Assembly (NCBI GenBank): GCA_964443325.1
Contig: CAYUCL010000015.1
Coordinates: 1-43,567, forward strand
DNA length: 43,567 nt
Source of the DNA: DAOUVR01 sp034430535
GTDB taxonomy: Bacteria; Chloroflexota; Dehalococcoidia; E44-bin15
Direction: 5' to 3'
Numbering within the stretch: position 1 is the stretch's first letter; every line of letters starts with the position of its first letter. The position numbers and the translations under genes are program-made. The notes beneath the pieces are model-generated. The model saw only the letters and a program-made list of their open reading frames with translations, had not been told where the DNA came from and searched no databases. Below, one piece after another: positions 24,042-31,523 of the stretch.

Positions 24042-25029
24042 AGTCTTCCCCGTAAACATCCAGCATGGCTCTGGCCGTTTCAATAATATCCTGGCGGATG
24101 CTCTTCGGCTCCAGGACCTCCACCTTCTCGCCCCAACCCAGAATCCAGGAGTAGAGCTCAACCGTATCGGTAACGGTGAAAGTAACGATCACAGAGCCGT
24201 CGCGCTGCGGCTCCAATCTTTGCGAGGAATGCCATACCGTCTCTTCCATAATCCTGGCCAGCTCGGGGCTGAACCTCAGCCTGACGGTTTCGGCTTCACC
24301 GCCGGCAACAATGCCCCAGGACGAAGCCAGGTAGGCGTTGGCATCGAAGTCGGCGGGAATGTCGTAGGTCTCGGATGTCATCTCTGTTGCCGTTATGCGC
24401 TCGATCTTGAAGGTGCGCATCTCGTTGGTCCGGTGACAGTACCCAGTTACATAGCTGGAGTGTCCAGCCGCCGCGGGCTCGATGAAGTAGGGGTCGACAC
24501 GCCGTTCTGTCGCCTCCTCATCGCCCAGCGCGTGGTACCATATTCTGACGGTACGCTGGTTCACCCACGCTTCAGCCAGTATCGCCATGGTGCGAATAAA
24601 TTGCCTGTCCAGCGCCTGTTTTTGCAGCCAGTCCATTGTCTTCTGGATCTGGTCTCTCAGCGGAAGTTCAACAGCCGAGTTCAGCTTGAGGAACGTCGAG
24701 GCGATATTGGGATCATACCTTCGTGAATAATTCAACAGGAGCCTGGCAGCGAGGAAGATGGTCATGGCCTCCGGAACACTAAAGCGGATCGGGGGCAAGT
24801 GATGCCCCTCGACGAGGAAGCGCTTTGGGCCTTCCTCTCCAACAGGGACGCCCAGCTCATTCTGAAGGGCATTAAGGTCGCGGTATATAGTCCTCCTGTC
24901 GACTTTAAAACGGTCGGCGATTTCCCGCACAGTCCAGGCACGGGGAAGAGGATTCTGGGAAAGGGTTATCCATAGACCGATAAGCCGCATTGTGCGGTCC
25001 ATCGCGTCTTCTCTCCTGCGTTTTTTCAT
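24037..25029 (-). CDS. WYL-domain transcriptional regulator (YafY family)
   Basis: 330 residues from the ATG at 25029. An in-frame ATG at 25056 would overlap the -10 box, whereas AAAGGTGG lies before 25029. An N-terminal winged helix-turn-helix (about 30-62: WTVREIADRF, VDRRTIYRDLNALQNELG) is followed by a WYL domain around 145-215 (RTVRIWYHA, RRVDPYFIEPAAAGHSSYVTGYC) and a WCX-type C-terminal region (YLASSWGIVAGG, VRLRFSP). Such regulators bind nucleic-acid-related or nucleotide ligands and often sit beside defence or DNA-stress genes. It is divergent from the AAA+ ATPase gene; two identical palindromes flank its gene, and it is the natural candidate to bind them. Confidence 0.93.
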   Translation of the reverse strand: MKKRRREDAMDRTMRLIGLWITLSQNPLPRAWTVREIADRFKVDRRTIYRDLNALQNELGVPVGEEGPKRFLVEGHHLPPIRFSVPEAMTIFLAARLLLNYSRRYDPNIASTFLKLNSAVELPLRDQIQKTMDWLQKQALDRQFIRTMAILAEAWVNQRTVRIWYHALGDEEATERRVDPYFIEPAAAGHSSYVTGYCHRTNEMRTFKIERITATEMTSETYDIPADFDANAYLASSWGIVAGGEAETVRLRFSPELARIMEETVWHSSQRLEPQRDGSVIVTFTVTDTVELYSWILGWGEKVEVLEPKSIRQDIIETARAMLDVYGEDL

Positions 25030-25054
25030 ATACGACCCACCTTTAAGTGAAAGC

Positions 25055-25063
25055 ATTATATCA
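25055..25063 (-). promoter_or_regulatory. Extended -10 promoter of the WYL regulator
   Basis: On the minus strand TGA-TATAAT (25063-25055) is an extended -10 element. Transcription would start near 25048, about 20 bases before the chosen ATG at 25029. A TTGACA seven bases further upstream is too close to serve as its -35. Confidence 0.55.
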
Positions 25064-25118
25064 CAGGTGTCAAATAATCAGACTGCTCTATCCTGAAAAA
25101 GCCACAAAGTGCCGAATT

Positions 25119-25140
25119 TTGTGACAGAAGGTGGTCACAA
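25119..25140. promoter_or_regulatory. WYL-type palindrome, site 2, in the divergent promoter
   Basis: Perfect inverted repeat TTGTGAC (25119-25125) and GTCACAA (25134-25140) around the 8-base spacer AGAAGGTG. It lies between the regulator and the AAA+ ATPase genes, 64 bases before the latter. The inner TGTGAC-N8-GTCACA is identical in arms and spacing to site 1 at 24022-24041. Confidence 0.75.
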
Positions 25141-25203
25141 CGGTGTGTTAAAATTTTTGACATTCGATAAAAAATAAAAAATTGCAGGAGGGAAAGAGAG
25201 GAA

Positions 25204-26550
25204 ATGGGCGACAACGGGAAGTTAGAGGAACTTGAGAAACTAGTGGAAGATGAGATACCTGAGCCGTTCATGTCGAGGCGCCATAAACGCGAGCAAAAAC
25301 GCCGGGCTGCCATTGGCCGTTTCCTGGATAAAGAAGAAACGGTAACTGTCTCGGTAATCGAACCCAGGTACTACGGCGAGCTTCTGGCCTGGGCCGTTCA
25401 GCGCCACATCGAGGCGGAAGGGTGGAAAATCCTCAAAGCCATCGGATACCAATACCCGGAACCGGTGTATATAGATGTAAATACGGGCAGCGGTGAGTGC
25501 CAGAATGTCCTTCGCGATGGCACGCTGTTCGTGGAGAAGCAGGGCCAACGCTTCGCGGTAACCGTAGATGTAAACCTGAGAGGCTACAATTCGGTAATAG
25601 TGACCGGCACAGCCAACAGCCGGGAAAAAGTTTACGAATTCGCCAGCGGCATCCAGAGCGTTGTCAGGGAACAGAACTTCTATCGTGGCAAAAATCTTGA
25701 GCTCTCCGGCCGTATTCGCTTTTTGGATGTCCCGGATAAGACGTGGAACGGCATTATCATGGATCCAGAGGCAAAGGATGAGATCCAGGCCAACACCATC
25801 GGTTTCCTGGCAAACAGGGAACGACTCGCCGGCTACGGGATCCCGGCAAAAAGAGGAGTGCTTCTCGTAGGTAAACCGGGAACGGGCAAGACCTTGGTAT
25901 GTAAGGCGCTCATGGCGGGGAGTCAGGGGATAACGTGCATAATGGCTCATGACTACGCTCTGGATGAAGAAGAATACATCACACAGCTCTATGAACTGGC
26001 GCAGGACCTCTCCCCGTGCATCGTCTTCATCGAAGATATCGACCTCATTGCGCAGGATAGGATTGAGTGGGGGTACACCAGGGGGCCGGCCCTGCTCTCC
26101 CTGCTTTCAGTTCTAGACGGCGTCGAGGAGTGCCATGAGATAGTCACCGTTGCCACGACAAACCACCTGGAGACGCTGGACAAGGCCATCGGTCAGCGCC
26201 CTTCACGGTTTGACCGGATCATCGAGATTCCCTGTCCTTCATTGGAGCAACGGAAGGAGTTCATCTCGTCCCTCTGCCGCAAGATACCGCTGGATGATGA
26301 TATCCAGGCCTGTATGGCCCGCAAAACAGACGGCCTTACACCCGCCCAGATACAGGAGGTGCTCTACAGCCTGGCCATAAGATACGGTCAAACCGAAGGA
26401 CCGGATGAACCGGGCTGCCTGAAAGTGAGTATGGAGCAGGTAAATGGATCCATCTCGCGGATAAACGGTAGAAGCAAGCACCAGATAGGCTTTCCGGTCC
26501 GGGACAACCATAAGGGTGAATACGTTGGAACGAGGATGGAAACCCGGTAA
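25204..26550 (+). CDS. AAA+ ATPase of CDC48/FtsH-like type, unknown partner
   Basis: 448 residues. The first 170 have no recognised domain: a charged N terminus followed by an alpha/beta region. The AAA module contains Walker A GKPGTGKT (223-230), Walker B CIVFIEDID (272-280), sensor 1 in VATTN (Asn320) and an arginine-rich RPSRFDRII (332-340), which carries the likely arginine fingers, then a lid helix. It resembles the AAA clade of remodelling ATPases; no protease domain is fused. Such stand-alone ATPases unfold or remodel a protein partner as hexamers. AGGAGGG lies upstream of the ATG. It is followed by a small membrane protein and a tiny zinc-finger protein in one likely operon, under control of the palindrome at 25119-25140. 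Confidence 0.9.
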   Translation: MGDNGKLEELEKLVEDEIPEPFMSRRHKREQKRRAAIGRFLDKEETVTVSVIEPRYYGELLAWAVQRHIEAEGWKILKAIGYQYPEPVYIDVNTGSGECQNVLRDGTLFVEKQGQRFAVTVDVNLRGYNSVIVTGTANSREKVYEFASGIQSVVREQNFYRGKNLELSGRIRFLDVPDKTWNGIIMDPEAKDEIQANTIGFLANRERLAGYGIPAKRGVLLVGKPGTGKTLVCKALMAGSQGITCIMAHDYALDEEEYITQLYELAQDLSPCIVFIEDIDLIAQDRIEWGYTRGPALLSLLSVLDGVEECHEIVTVATTNHLETLDKAIGQRPSRFDRIIEIPCPSLEQRKEFISSLCRKIPLDDDIQACMARKTDGLTPAQIQEVLYSLAIRYGQTEGPDEPGCLKVSMEQVNGSISRINGRSKHQIGFPVRDNHKGEYVGTRMETR

Positions 26551-26564
26551 GGGATTCGGCACGG

Positions 26565-26747
26565 ATGTTTAGAAGACTGATAAGGGGAATGCTACTGCTG
26601 CCCTTTTCAATTGCTCTGGCGGTGCTGGTCATTATCGGTCTCCTCGACTTCGACCTGCTGATGACAATAATCCCGAAGCTCATAGCGGTAGCCGTCATCG
26701 TCGGGGTCTTTGCCCTGATCGTGAAGGCGATGTTTTTCCCCGGATAA
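26565..26747 (+). CDS. Small two-helix membrane protein
   Basis: 60 residues with two hydrophobic segments: MLLLPFSIALAVLVIIGLL (9-27) and IIPKLIAVAVIVGVFALIV (35-53), joined by FDLLMT. The N terminus is basic, suggesting it faces the cytoplasm. No family is recognised. It starts 14 bases after the AAA+ ATPase stop, so it is most likely co-transcribed and may tether that ATPase to the membrane, which is inference from position only. The ribosome binding site is weak. Confidence 0.6.
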   Translation: MFRRLIRGMLLLPFSIALAVLVIIGLLDFDLLMTIIPKLIAVAVIVGVFALIVKAMFFPG

Positions 26748-26770
26748 GTGAACGGAAGGAGGTGAGAAGA

Positions 26771-26923
26771 ATGAAGCGACCAGTAGAATGCCCGAAGTGC
26801 AAGGGCAGCGGGCAGATACCCAGGAAGGACCTGCCGCCGATGCTCAGGGGGCCTCTGGCCTTCGGAGTGCGCCAAAACGATGAATGCCCAGTTTGCAACG
26901 GCGTGGGCTATGTAGAAAGCTAG
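26771..26923 (+). CDS. 50-residue DnaJ-type zinc-finger protein
   Basis: A short gene with a very strong ribosome binding site (AGGAGGTGAGAAG then ATG). The product has two CxxCxGxG motifs, CPKCKGSG (7-14) and CPVCNGVG (39-46), the repeats of the DnaJ zinc-binding domain, here as a single zinc site in a free-standing protein. DnaJ-type repeats bind unfolded polypeptides. It lies 23 bases after the small membrane protein and completes the AAA+ operon, so a chaperone or substrate-delivery role for the ATPase is plausible but not shown. Confidence 0.75.
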   Translation: MKRPVECPKCKGSGQIPRKDLPPMLRGPLAFGVRQNDECPVCNGVGYVES

Positions 26924-26992
26924 GCGGTGCCTGGCTCACAACTGAGACCAGGAACATTGGATTCCGGGTGTTACTAGTATGGAACGGGTGTG

Positions 26993-27069
26993 GGTGGGTG
27001 ACACCGTGTTGCGTGCGCCGCCTGCTTGCTCGGCATAGTGCTAGAGCGGGCTGACGGTGTCATCCCACC
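26993..27069. repeat. Long imperfect inverted repeat
   Basis: GGTGGGTGACACCGT (26993-27007) pairs with ACGGTGTCATCCCACC (27054-27069) with one bulged base, enclosing about 46 bases. It lies after the zinc-finger gene and before a small membrane protein gene. No T-run follows, so it is not a standard terminator; an RNA structure or an insertion remnant is possible. Confidence 0.6.
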
Positions 27070-27130
27070 CTCCTGACCATGGAGACGCATCATCGACTGA
27101 AGCTAGAGTAAGCGTACGGAGGTATGTGGA

Positions 27131-27445
27131 ATGATTACGACGTGCATCATACTTTACCTCGTCCTATTGTTTGGCTTATTAATCGCCTGCCTTTTAAGAC
27201 GGGTTGGATGGAGATGGTTTTTGCTCGCATCCATGCCGGTTTTCATAGTAATAGGGATTGTATGCCTGAGTTTCGTCCTTCTCTCGCTGATGGCGGCAGG
27301 TGACAGGAGGACAAGGGTTGAACCGAGGCAGATCAGGCCAATTGGCCTTCCGTGGAGGTCCTATCTTGCGAATCCGAAGCTAGGCGACTTCTCGGTGGAT
27401 CCCAGGCTGTACGATTTCACCAGCAGGTTGAGGAGGCTTTGGTGA
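27131..27445 (+). CDS. Small membrane protein of unknown function
   Basis: 104 residues. Two hydrophobic helices at about 3-22 (TCIILYLVLLFGLLIACLL) and 29-55, joined by RRVGWRW, then a basic cytoplasmic tail rich in Arg and Pro. Family not recognised. GGAGG stands eight bases before the ATG. It follows the AAA+ operon by about 200 bases containing an inverted repeat, so it may be a separate unit. Confidence 0.5.
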   Translation: MITTCIILYLVLLFGLLIACLLRRVGWRWFLLASMPVFIVIGIVCLSFVLLSLMAAGDRRTRVEPRQIRPIGLPWRSYLANPKLGDFSVDPRLYDFTSRLRRLW

Positions 27446-27678
27446 GGTACCTGCCAGTGAGGAGTCGAGGCTGCGACAAAAATGTAGTTACACGGGGTTC
27501 GCGCAGCGAGCGGGAAAGGAAATCGGTACAGTTAGTACAGCAGAAATCTGGAATGTATGAAGACTCTGTGCAGATAATATGAACCAGGCATAGTTGAGGG
27601 GAATGAAATATGATATTGCGACCACCGTGGCTGGCCTGATAGTAGACGGTACGTAGGCGCTAAGGTGGACATGCATCC

Positions 27679-27821
27679 CTATCTTCCGTTCACATAATCG
27701 AGGAAGGCCCTTACCGCCATACGGAATTTTGCATCGGGGACCACCGTGAGATGGTCCTTGCCTTGAATGAGAAAATGGCAGCCGTTGGGGACCAGCATGG
27801 CCATCCTAGATTTGATGGTGA
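27679..27821 (-). pseudogene. C-terminal stump of an alpha/beta hydrolase
   Basis: About 47 codons after an in-frame TGA, ending at TAG (27679-27681). The readable part includes PNGCHFLIQGKDHLTVV, then DAKFRMAVRAFLDYV. This is the usual last strand, catalytic-His loop (GKDHL) and final helix of alpha/beta hydrolases. No start or nucleophile region is present. It lies directly downstream of the alcohol dehydrogenase gene on the same strand, so the operon may once have had a hydrolase as third gene. Confidence 0.6.
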
Positions 27822-27825
27822 CATC

Positions 27826-29055
27826 TCATCTTGGGAATATGAATGATACCTTGATTGCTCTGTTGGTAGCCTTGTGCATACACACTTGCAATGCCTGCCG
27901 CCACTGGTCCAAGGTGAACCGGTGGGTGATGAACTGGGCCAGGTCGAGCTTCCCCTGCGCCAGGAACTCCAAGGCGAGGGCGAACGCGTGTTCTCTCCTG
28001 CCTTCATAGTTCTCCATGCCATAGCCGTAGATTCCATGAATGGTGAGCTCTTTCAGCCAAATTGGCGTCCAGTCCATGCCTTTAGGCTCAGTTATGCCTA
28101 GAAGGTTGAAGGTGCCGCGATTGGCCAGGATCCGCAGCGAGGTGTCGATGCTGCCTGATATACCTATGGTGTCGAAGACACGGTCCACACCCCCGATGAG
28201 AAGGGGCCTGGTGAGGATGGGCTTGTACAGCTTGGCCCCGGTGCGCTCCGCTACTACCCTGTAGATATGATCCTTTCCCGCAGCGGGGTTGATGACCTCA
28301 TCGGCGCCCACCTGCTTCGCCTTATCTGCATGGAACGGCGAGGGCTCCACCGCCAGAATCCTTCCCCTGAACCCCACGACGCGGAGGGCGGCTATGGTGC
28401 ACAGCCCCATCACACCGCAGCCGTAGACTAGCACCGTCTCGTCGTCCTTCACCTCGTTAAGCAACACCATGTGCAGGGTGCAGGCGAAGGGCTCGACCAC
28501 GGATGCGTCCTCGGAGCTCACCCCATCGGGAATCTTCAGCAGATGGGACTCGTGGGCCACCCCCACCTCGGCCATGAAGCCGCTGGCGTCGGCGCTACTA
28601 CCCACGAACATGCCGGCCTGAAGCCTGCCCTCGGTGAAGTTTTCGCAAAGCATGGGCAGTCCCCTTTGGCACATGCGGCAGGGTGGGTCAATGCCCCGGG
28701 CTACGCACCCCAGCACGCCGCAGACGGTCACCCTCTCTCCCACTTCGAACCCCTCCACATCGCTTCCCATCTCGATGATCTCGCCGCATACCTCGTGGCC
28801 GACCACGAACGGGTAGGAGGCGAAGGGGGCGAGAGTGAAGCTCTCATGGCAGGTGAAGATGCTCATGTCACTGCCGCATATGCCGGCTATAGTTGGTCTG
28901 ATCTTGACCCATTTCGGTCCCGGTAGCATTGGCTCAGGGATGTCACGAAGCTGGGTGGGAGATATAGGTGTGGTAACGACCCGTGGGAAGCGGCTGGCGA
29001 GAGAGTGTGTTACCAGGTAACGTGGAATATTGTATTTGAACTGTATAGCCTTCAT
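27826..29055 (-). CDS. Zinc-dependent medium-chain alcohol dehydrogenase
   Basis: 409 residues of the MDR superfamily. The catalytic zinc ligands are Cys60 in GICGSD and the GHE motif (His87, Glu88). The structural zinc lobe has four cysteines (117, 126, 129, 137) in CVARGIDPPCRMCQRGLPMLC-like spacing. The Rossmann motif for NAD(P) is YGCGVMG (211-217). Length is longer than usual (340-380), mostly by an N-terminal extension and an insert around 265-290. The protein would interconvert a secondary or primary alcohol and a carbonyl. It starts 60 bases after the ThDP enzyme's stop on the same strand, with GGAG seven bases before the ATG, so the aldehyde released by the ThDP enzyme may be its substrate (inference). 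Confidence 0.93.
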   Translation of the reverse strand: MKAIQFKYNIPRYLVTHSLASRFPRVVTTPISPTQLRDIPEPMLPGPKWVKIRPTIAGICGSDMSIFTCHESFTLAPFASYPFVVGHEVCGEIIEMGSDVEGFEVGERVTVCGVLGCVARGIDPPCRMCQRGLPMLCENFTEGRLQAGMFVGSSADASGFMAEVGVAHESHLLKIPDGVSSEDASVVEPFACTLHMVLLNEVKDDETVLVYGCGVMGLCTIAALRVVGFRGRILAVEPSPFHADKAKQVGADEVINPAAGKDHIYRVVAERTGAKLYKPILTRPLLIGGVDRVFDTIGISGSIDTSLRILANRGTFNLLGITEPKGMDWTPIWLKELTIHGIYGYGMENYEGRREHAFALALEFLAQGKLDLAQFITHRFTLDQWRQALQVCMHKATNRAIKVSFIFPR

Positions 29056-29115
29056 AAGTGGACTCCGACCTCTAATCTGACGGTAAGGCCTATCATGGTC
29101 TTATCCTCCGCCTTA

Positions 29116-30855
29116 TTATGTCGCATCAGTGCCTTCCTCCATTGGGCCTTCACCGGTGAAGACGCGGAGGAACAGCATAAGCCCTGGTGGCCAGGTACTT
29201 GCCTCCACATCGCCCACCACATGGATGACGGATGGCAGGCCGGAGTCGACTGCCCGCTTGAGCGCCGGCTTAATCTCCTTGACGTCTTCCACGTACTCGC
29301 CGTGGCAATCCATGGCCTGAGCGATCTTGTCGTAGCGGATGGGGTAGTGGGTGATGCCCACCATGGCGTCGCGGCCACCGAAGTCCATAATCTGGCCTGG
29401 AGCCTCCATCCCCCACTGGTAGTCTGCATTGATTATCACGATAATGGGGATGTTCTGCCTCCCTGCTGACTCCAGCTCCATCAGGTTGAAGCCGCAGGCG
29501 CTATCCCCTGTGATAACGTAGGCTAGCTTGTCCGGACGGGCTAGCTTGGCCCCCATGATGTATGGTATCCCCGTGCCCAGATGACCGAACTTGGATGTCC
29601 AGAAAAGGGTGCCTGGCTCGTAGCTGTCATGATAGATCATGGAGTAAAGGGCGGTGTTGCCACCGTCCATAGCCATAAGGGCGTCTCGGGGGAAGAAATC
29701 TCGCACCTCCATCGCCAGCTTCCCCGGATGCACCGGGGAGGAGGGTGCGCTCTCGGCCAAGCTCAGCGTCTCTTGCCACCATCGCCTATCTATCTCCTTG
29801 AGCCGCTCCACCTCCGGTCTCATCTCCCGCTTCTTGGTGATGTCCTTCAGCTCGGAGAGGAGGTCGGAGAGCACTCGCTTGGCATCGCCCAGGATGGCGA
29901 TGTCTACGTCGCGGCTGCGACCCAGCACCGAGGGATCCACGTCCACCTGGATGAACTTCTGGGTCCCGAACTCGCCCCAGTCCGGAGGCTGGCAGTAGAA
30001 CTCCAGGTCGCCCATCTGGCTGCCCACCACAAGCACTACGTCGGCTGTCTTGCGTACCTCGATATTAGCGTCGGAGAGGATGTTGAAGCTCAGGGGATGG
30101 TCGCTGGATATGAAACCCTTTACCGCAGGCGAGATGGATATGGGGGCGCCGAGGAAATCTGCCAGGGCAAGGGCTTCCTCATGGGCCCAGGAGTGGCGAA
30201 TCCCGCCCCCGAAGTGGAGCAGGGGAAGTTTAGCCTCGGCCAGCAGCCTGGCTGCATCCGCAATCAGCTTCGGGTCTGCGGGCAGCCTTGTGGTCAGCCG
30301 ATACCTCTCCGGGGGAACCAGGCGATAGTCATCCTCCTCGACGGTTGCGTAGATTACGTCGTCGGGCACATCAATATGCACCGGGCCTGGCCTGCCTGAC
30401 AGCGCCTCGCGGAAAGCTTTCTGCATGTACTCCGGGATGCGCTCCACATCGCGCACGTATGCGTTCCACTTGGTCACGGGAGCAAAAAGGTCCATCTGGT
30501 TTGTATATTGGAAAGCACCGCCTCTATCGGGGTAGCACACTCTGAAGCGGCGCTGGGCGGTGATGCCGACGCAGGGAATGCCCTCAGCATAGGCGGTGAC
30601 AAAGGCCGAGACCATGTTGGCGGTACCGGGACCAGCTCCCGAAAGAGTGGCAGCTATCTGCCCAGAGGCGCGGTAAAAGGCATCGGCCATGTGACCGGCC
30701 GCAGCCTCGTGGCGGGGCGTGACAAATCTGATGCCGTATTTGTCCAGCTTGCCCAATATCGGGTTGTAGGCGAAATCGGGCACCCCGAAAATGTGTGATA
30801 CCTTCTCCTGTGCCAGGTGCTTGAGGATTAGCTCTCCTCCAGTTATCTCTCCCAT
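29116..30855 (-). CDS. Thiamine-diphosphate-dependent enzyme, acetolactate synthase/decarboxylase type
   Basis: 579 residues with the three-domain layout of the acetolactate synthase, oxalyl-CoA decarboxylase and benzoylformate decarboxylase family: N-terminal PYR domain with the cofactor-activating Glu50 in TPRHEAAAGHMAD, central domain (about 195-340), and C-terminal PP domain with the ThDP/Mg motif GDSACGF to INADYQW (Gly450-Asp451-Ser452 and Asn476). It would cleave or join a carbon-carbon bond next to a carbonyl: decarboxylation of a 2-oxo acid, an oxalyl-CoA-like or a 2-hydroxyacyl-CoA lyase reaction are all possible. AGGAGG lies six bases before the ATG. With the downstream alcohol dehydrogenase it forms a two-gene operon, suggesting conversion of an acid or acyl-CoA to an alcohol via an aldehyde. 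Confidence 0.92.
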   Translation of the reverse strand: MGEITGGELILKHLAQEKVSHIFGVPDFAYNPILGKLDKYGIRFVTPRHEAAAGHMADAFYRASGQIAATLSGAGPGTANMVSAFVTAYAEGIPCVGITAQRRFRVCYPDRGGAFQYTNQMDLFAPVTKWNAYVRDVERIPEYMQKAFREALSGRPGPVHIDVPDDVIYATVEEDDYRLVPPERYRLTTRLPADPKLIADAARLLAEAKLPLLHFGGGIRHSWAHEEALALADFLGAPISISPAVKGFISSDHPLSFNILSDANIEVRKTADVVLVVGSQMGDLEFYCQPPDWGEFGTQKFIQVDVDPSVLGRSRDVDIAILGDAKRVLSDLLSELKDITKKREMRPEVERLKEIDRRWWQETLSLAESAPSSPVHPGKLAMEVRDFFPRDALMAMDGGNTALYSMIYHDSYEPGTLFWTSKFGHLGTGIPYIMGAKLARPDKLAYVITGDSACGFNLMELESAGRQNIPIIVIINADYQWGMEAPGQIMDFGGRDAMVGITHYPIRYDKIAQAMDCHGEYVEDVKEIKPALKRAVDSGLPSVIHVVGDVEASTWPPGLMLFLRVFTGEGPMEEGTDAT

Positions 30856-31443
30856 TTGAACCTCCTATCGGTAATTCGTCTCACAAAGTCACATAAATAG
30901 CGGGTGTAGGCTGTTAGCTACATGAGGGTGTTTTGGCATCGGACACTGTAAGACAAGCGAGACCAGTTGTCAACCGCATATGCTCGTTCGTGGTGAGCTT
31001 GTCGAACCATGAACGTCCCTCACGTCCGGGATGCTCTATCTTTCTACAGGACAAAATGCCCTGTAGAAGTTAGTCCCTCTAAACTCGTCTAATAATCTTG
31101 CCTCCCGTATTTACGCATAATGCAGCACGACCCTTTAGGGTCATTCTCAGAGCGAGGCTAAAGCCTCGCGCTAGGTTGCTGAACAACATCAGTATGCCTT
31201 AATCCGTGGATTCTTCTTGAGGATTGAGGGAGTCCTCTCCCTCAGCTTTCGTGAAGGAAATGATTCCTTCACGCCTCAGAAAAAACCAACTAACAGACGA
31301 GTCTTTTGAATTCGGACTCACGGATCAAGGAGTATGGCGGGCATATTGACAACCACCCTCACTTATGATATATTCCGGCACGACAGCTAGGCTCTCTTGC
31401 GGTATTCCGTGAAGAGCTTGCTTATATAGTGGTCAGGTCATTC
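30856..31443. other. Long non-coding gap packed with perfect hairpins
   Basis: 588 bases without a gene, between divergent transcription units. The left 130 bases should hold the promoter of the ThDP operon, though no clear boxes are seen. From 30985 to 31319 it carries a row of inverted repeats (separate entry). Confidence 0.7.
30985..31319. repeat. Array of seven or eight consecutive hairpins
   Basis: In order: CGTTCGTGGT/ACCATGAACG (30985-31015, one mismatch), TTCTACAGG/CCTGTAGAA (31042-31068), GACCCT/AGGGTC (31128-31141), GCGAGGC/GCCTCGC (31151-31168), AATCC/GGATT (31201-31212), TGAGGGAG/CTCCCTCA (31225-31244), CGTGAAGGAA/TTCCTTCACG (31250-31273) and GAGTC/GACTC (31299-31319). All but the first are perfect; the stems differ in sequence. 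The first resembles the widely distributed REP-type palindrome built on GTGGTGAGCTTGTCGAACCA. Confidence 0.8.
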
Positions 31444-31493
31444 AGGCCAGACCCCATCATTTCGGCGTGAAAGTGCGCCTGGGGGTCTGGCCT
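31444..31493 (+). promoter_or_regulatory. Perfect 12-bp inverted repeat in leader of SRPBCC gene
   Basis: AGGCCAGACCCC (31444-31455) and GGGGTCTGGCCT (31482-31493) pair perfectly around a 26-base loop, ending about 17 bases before the ribosome binding site of the following gene. It may be a leader hairpin controlling that gene or a remnant terminator; no T-run follows on the plus strand. Confidence 0.65.
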
Positions 31494-31523
31494 ATTGAAT
31501 TAAGAATAGGAAAGGAGGAGAAA

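Noticed and set aside
26771..26923. Intact DnaJ gene
   Set aside because: Only the zinc-finger repeats are present; there is no J domain or client-binding domain, and start and stop are both clear, so it is a separate small protein rather than a DnaJ fragment.
30985..31319. CRISPR array
   Set aside because: The palindromes differ in sequence and spacing; there is no repeated unit and no cas gene beside it. The Cas4-like protein at 17986-19488 is a DUF2779 nuclease, not part of a CRISPR locus.
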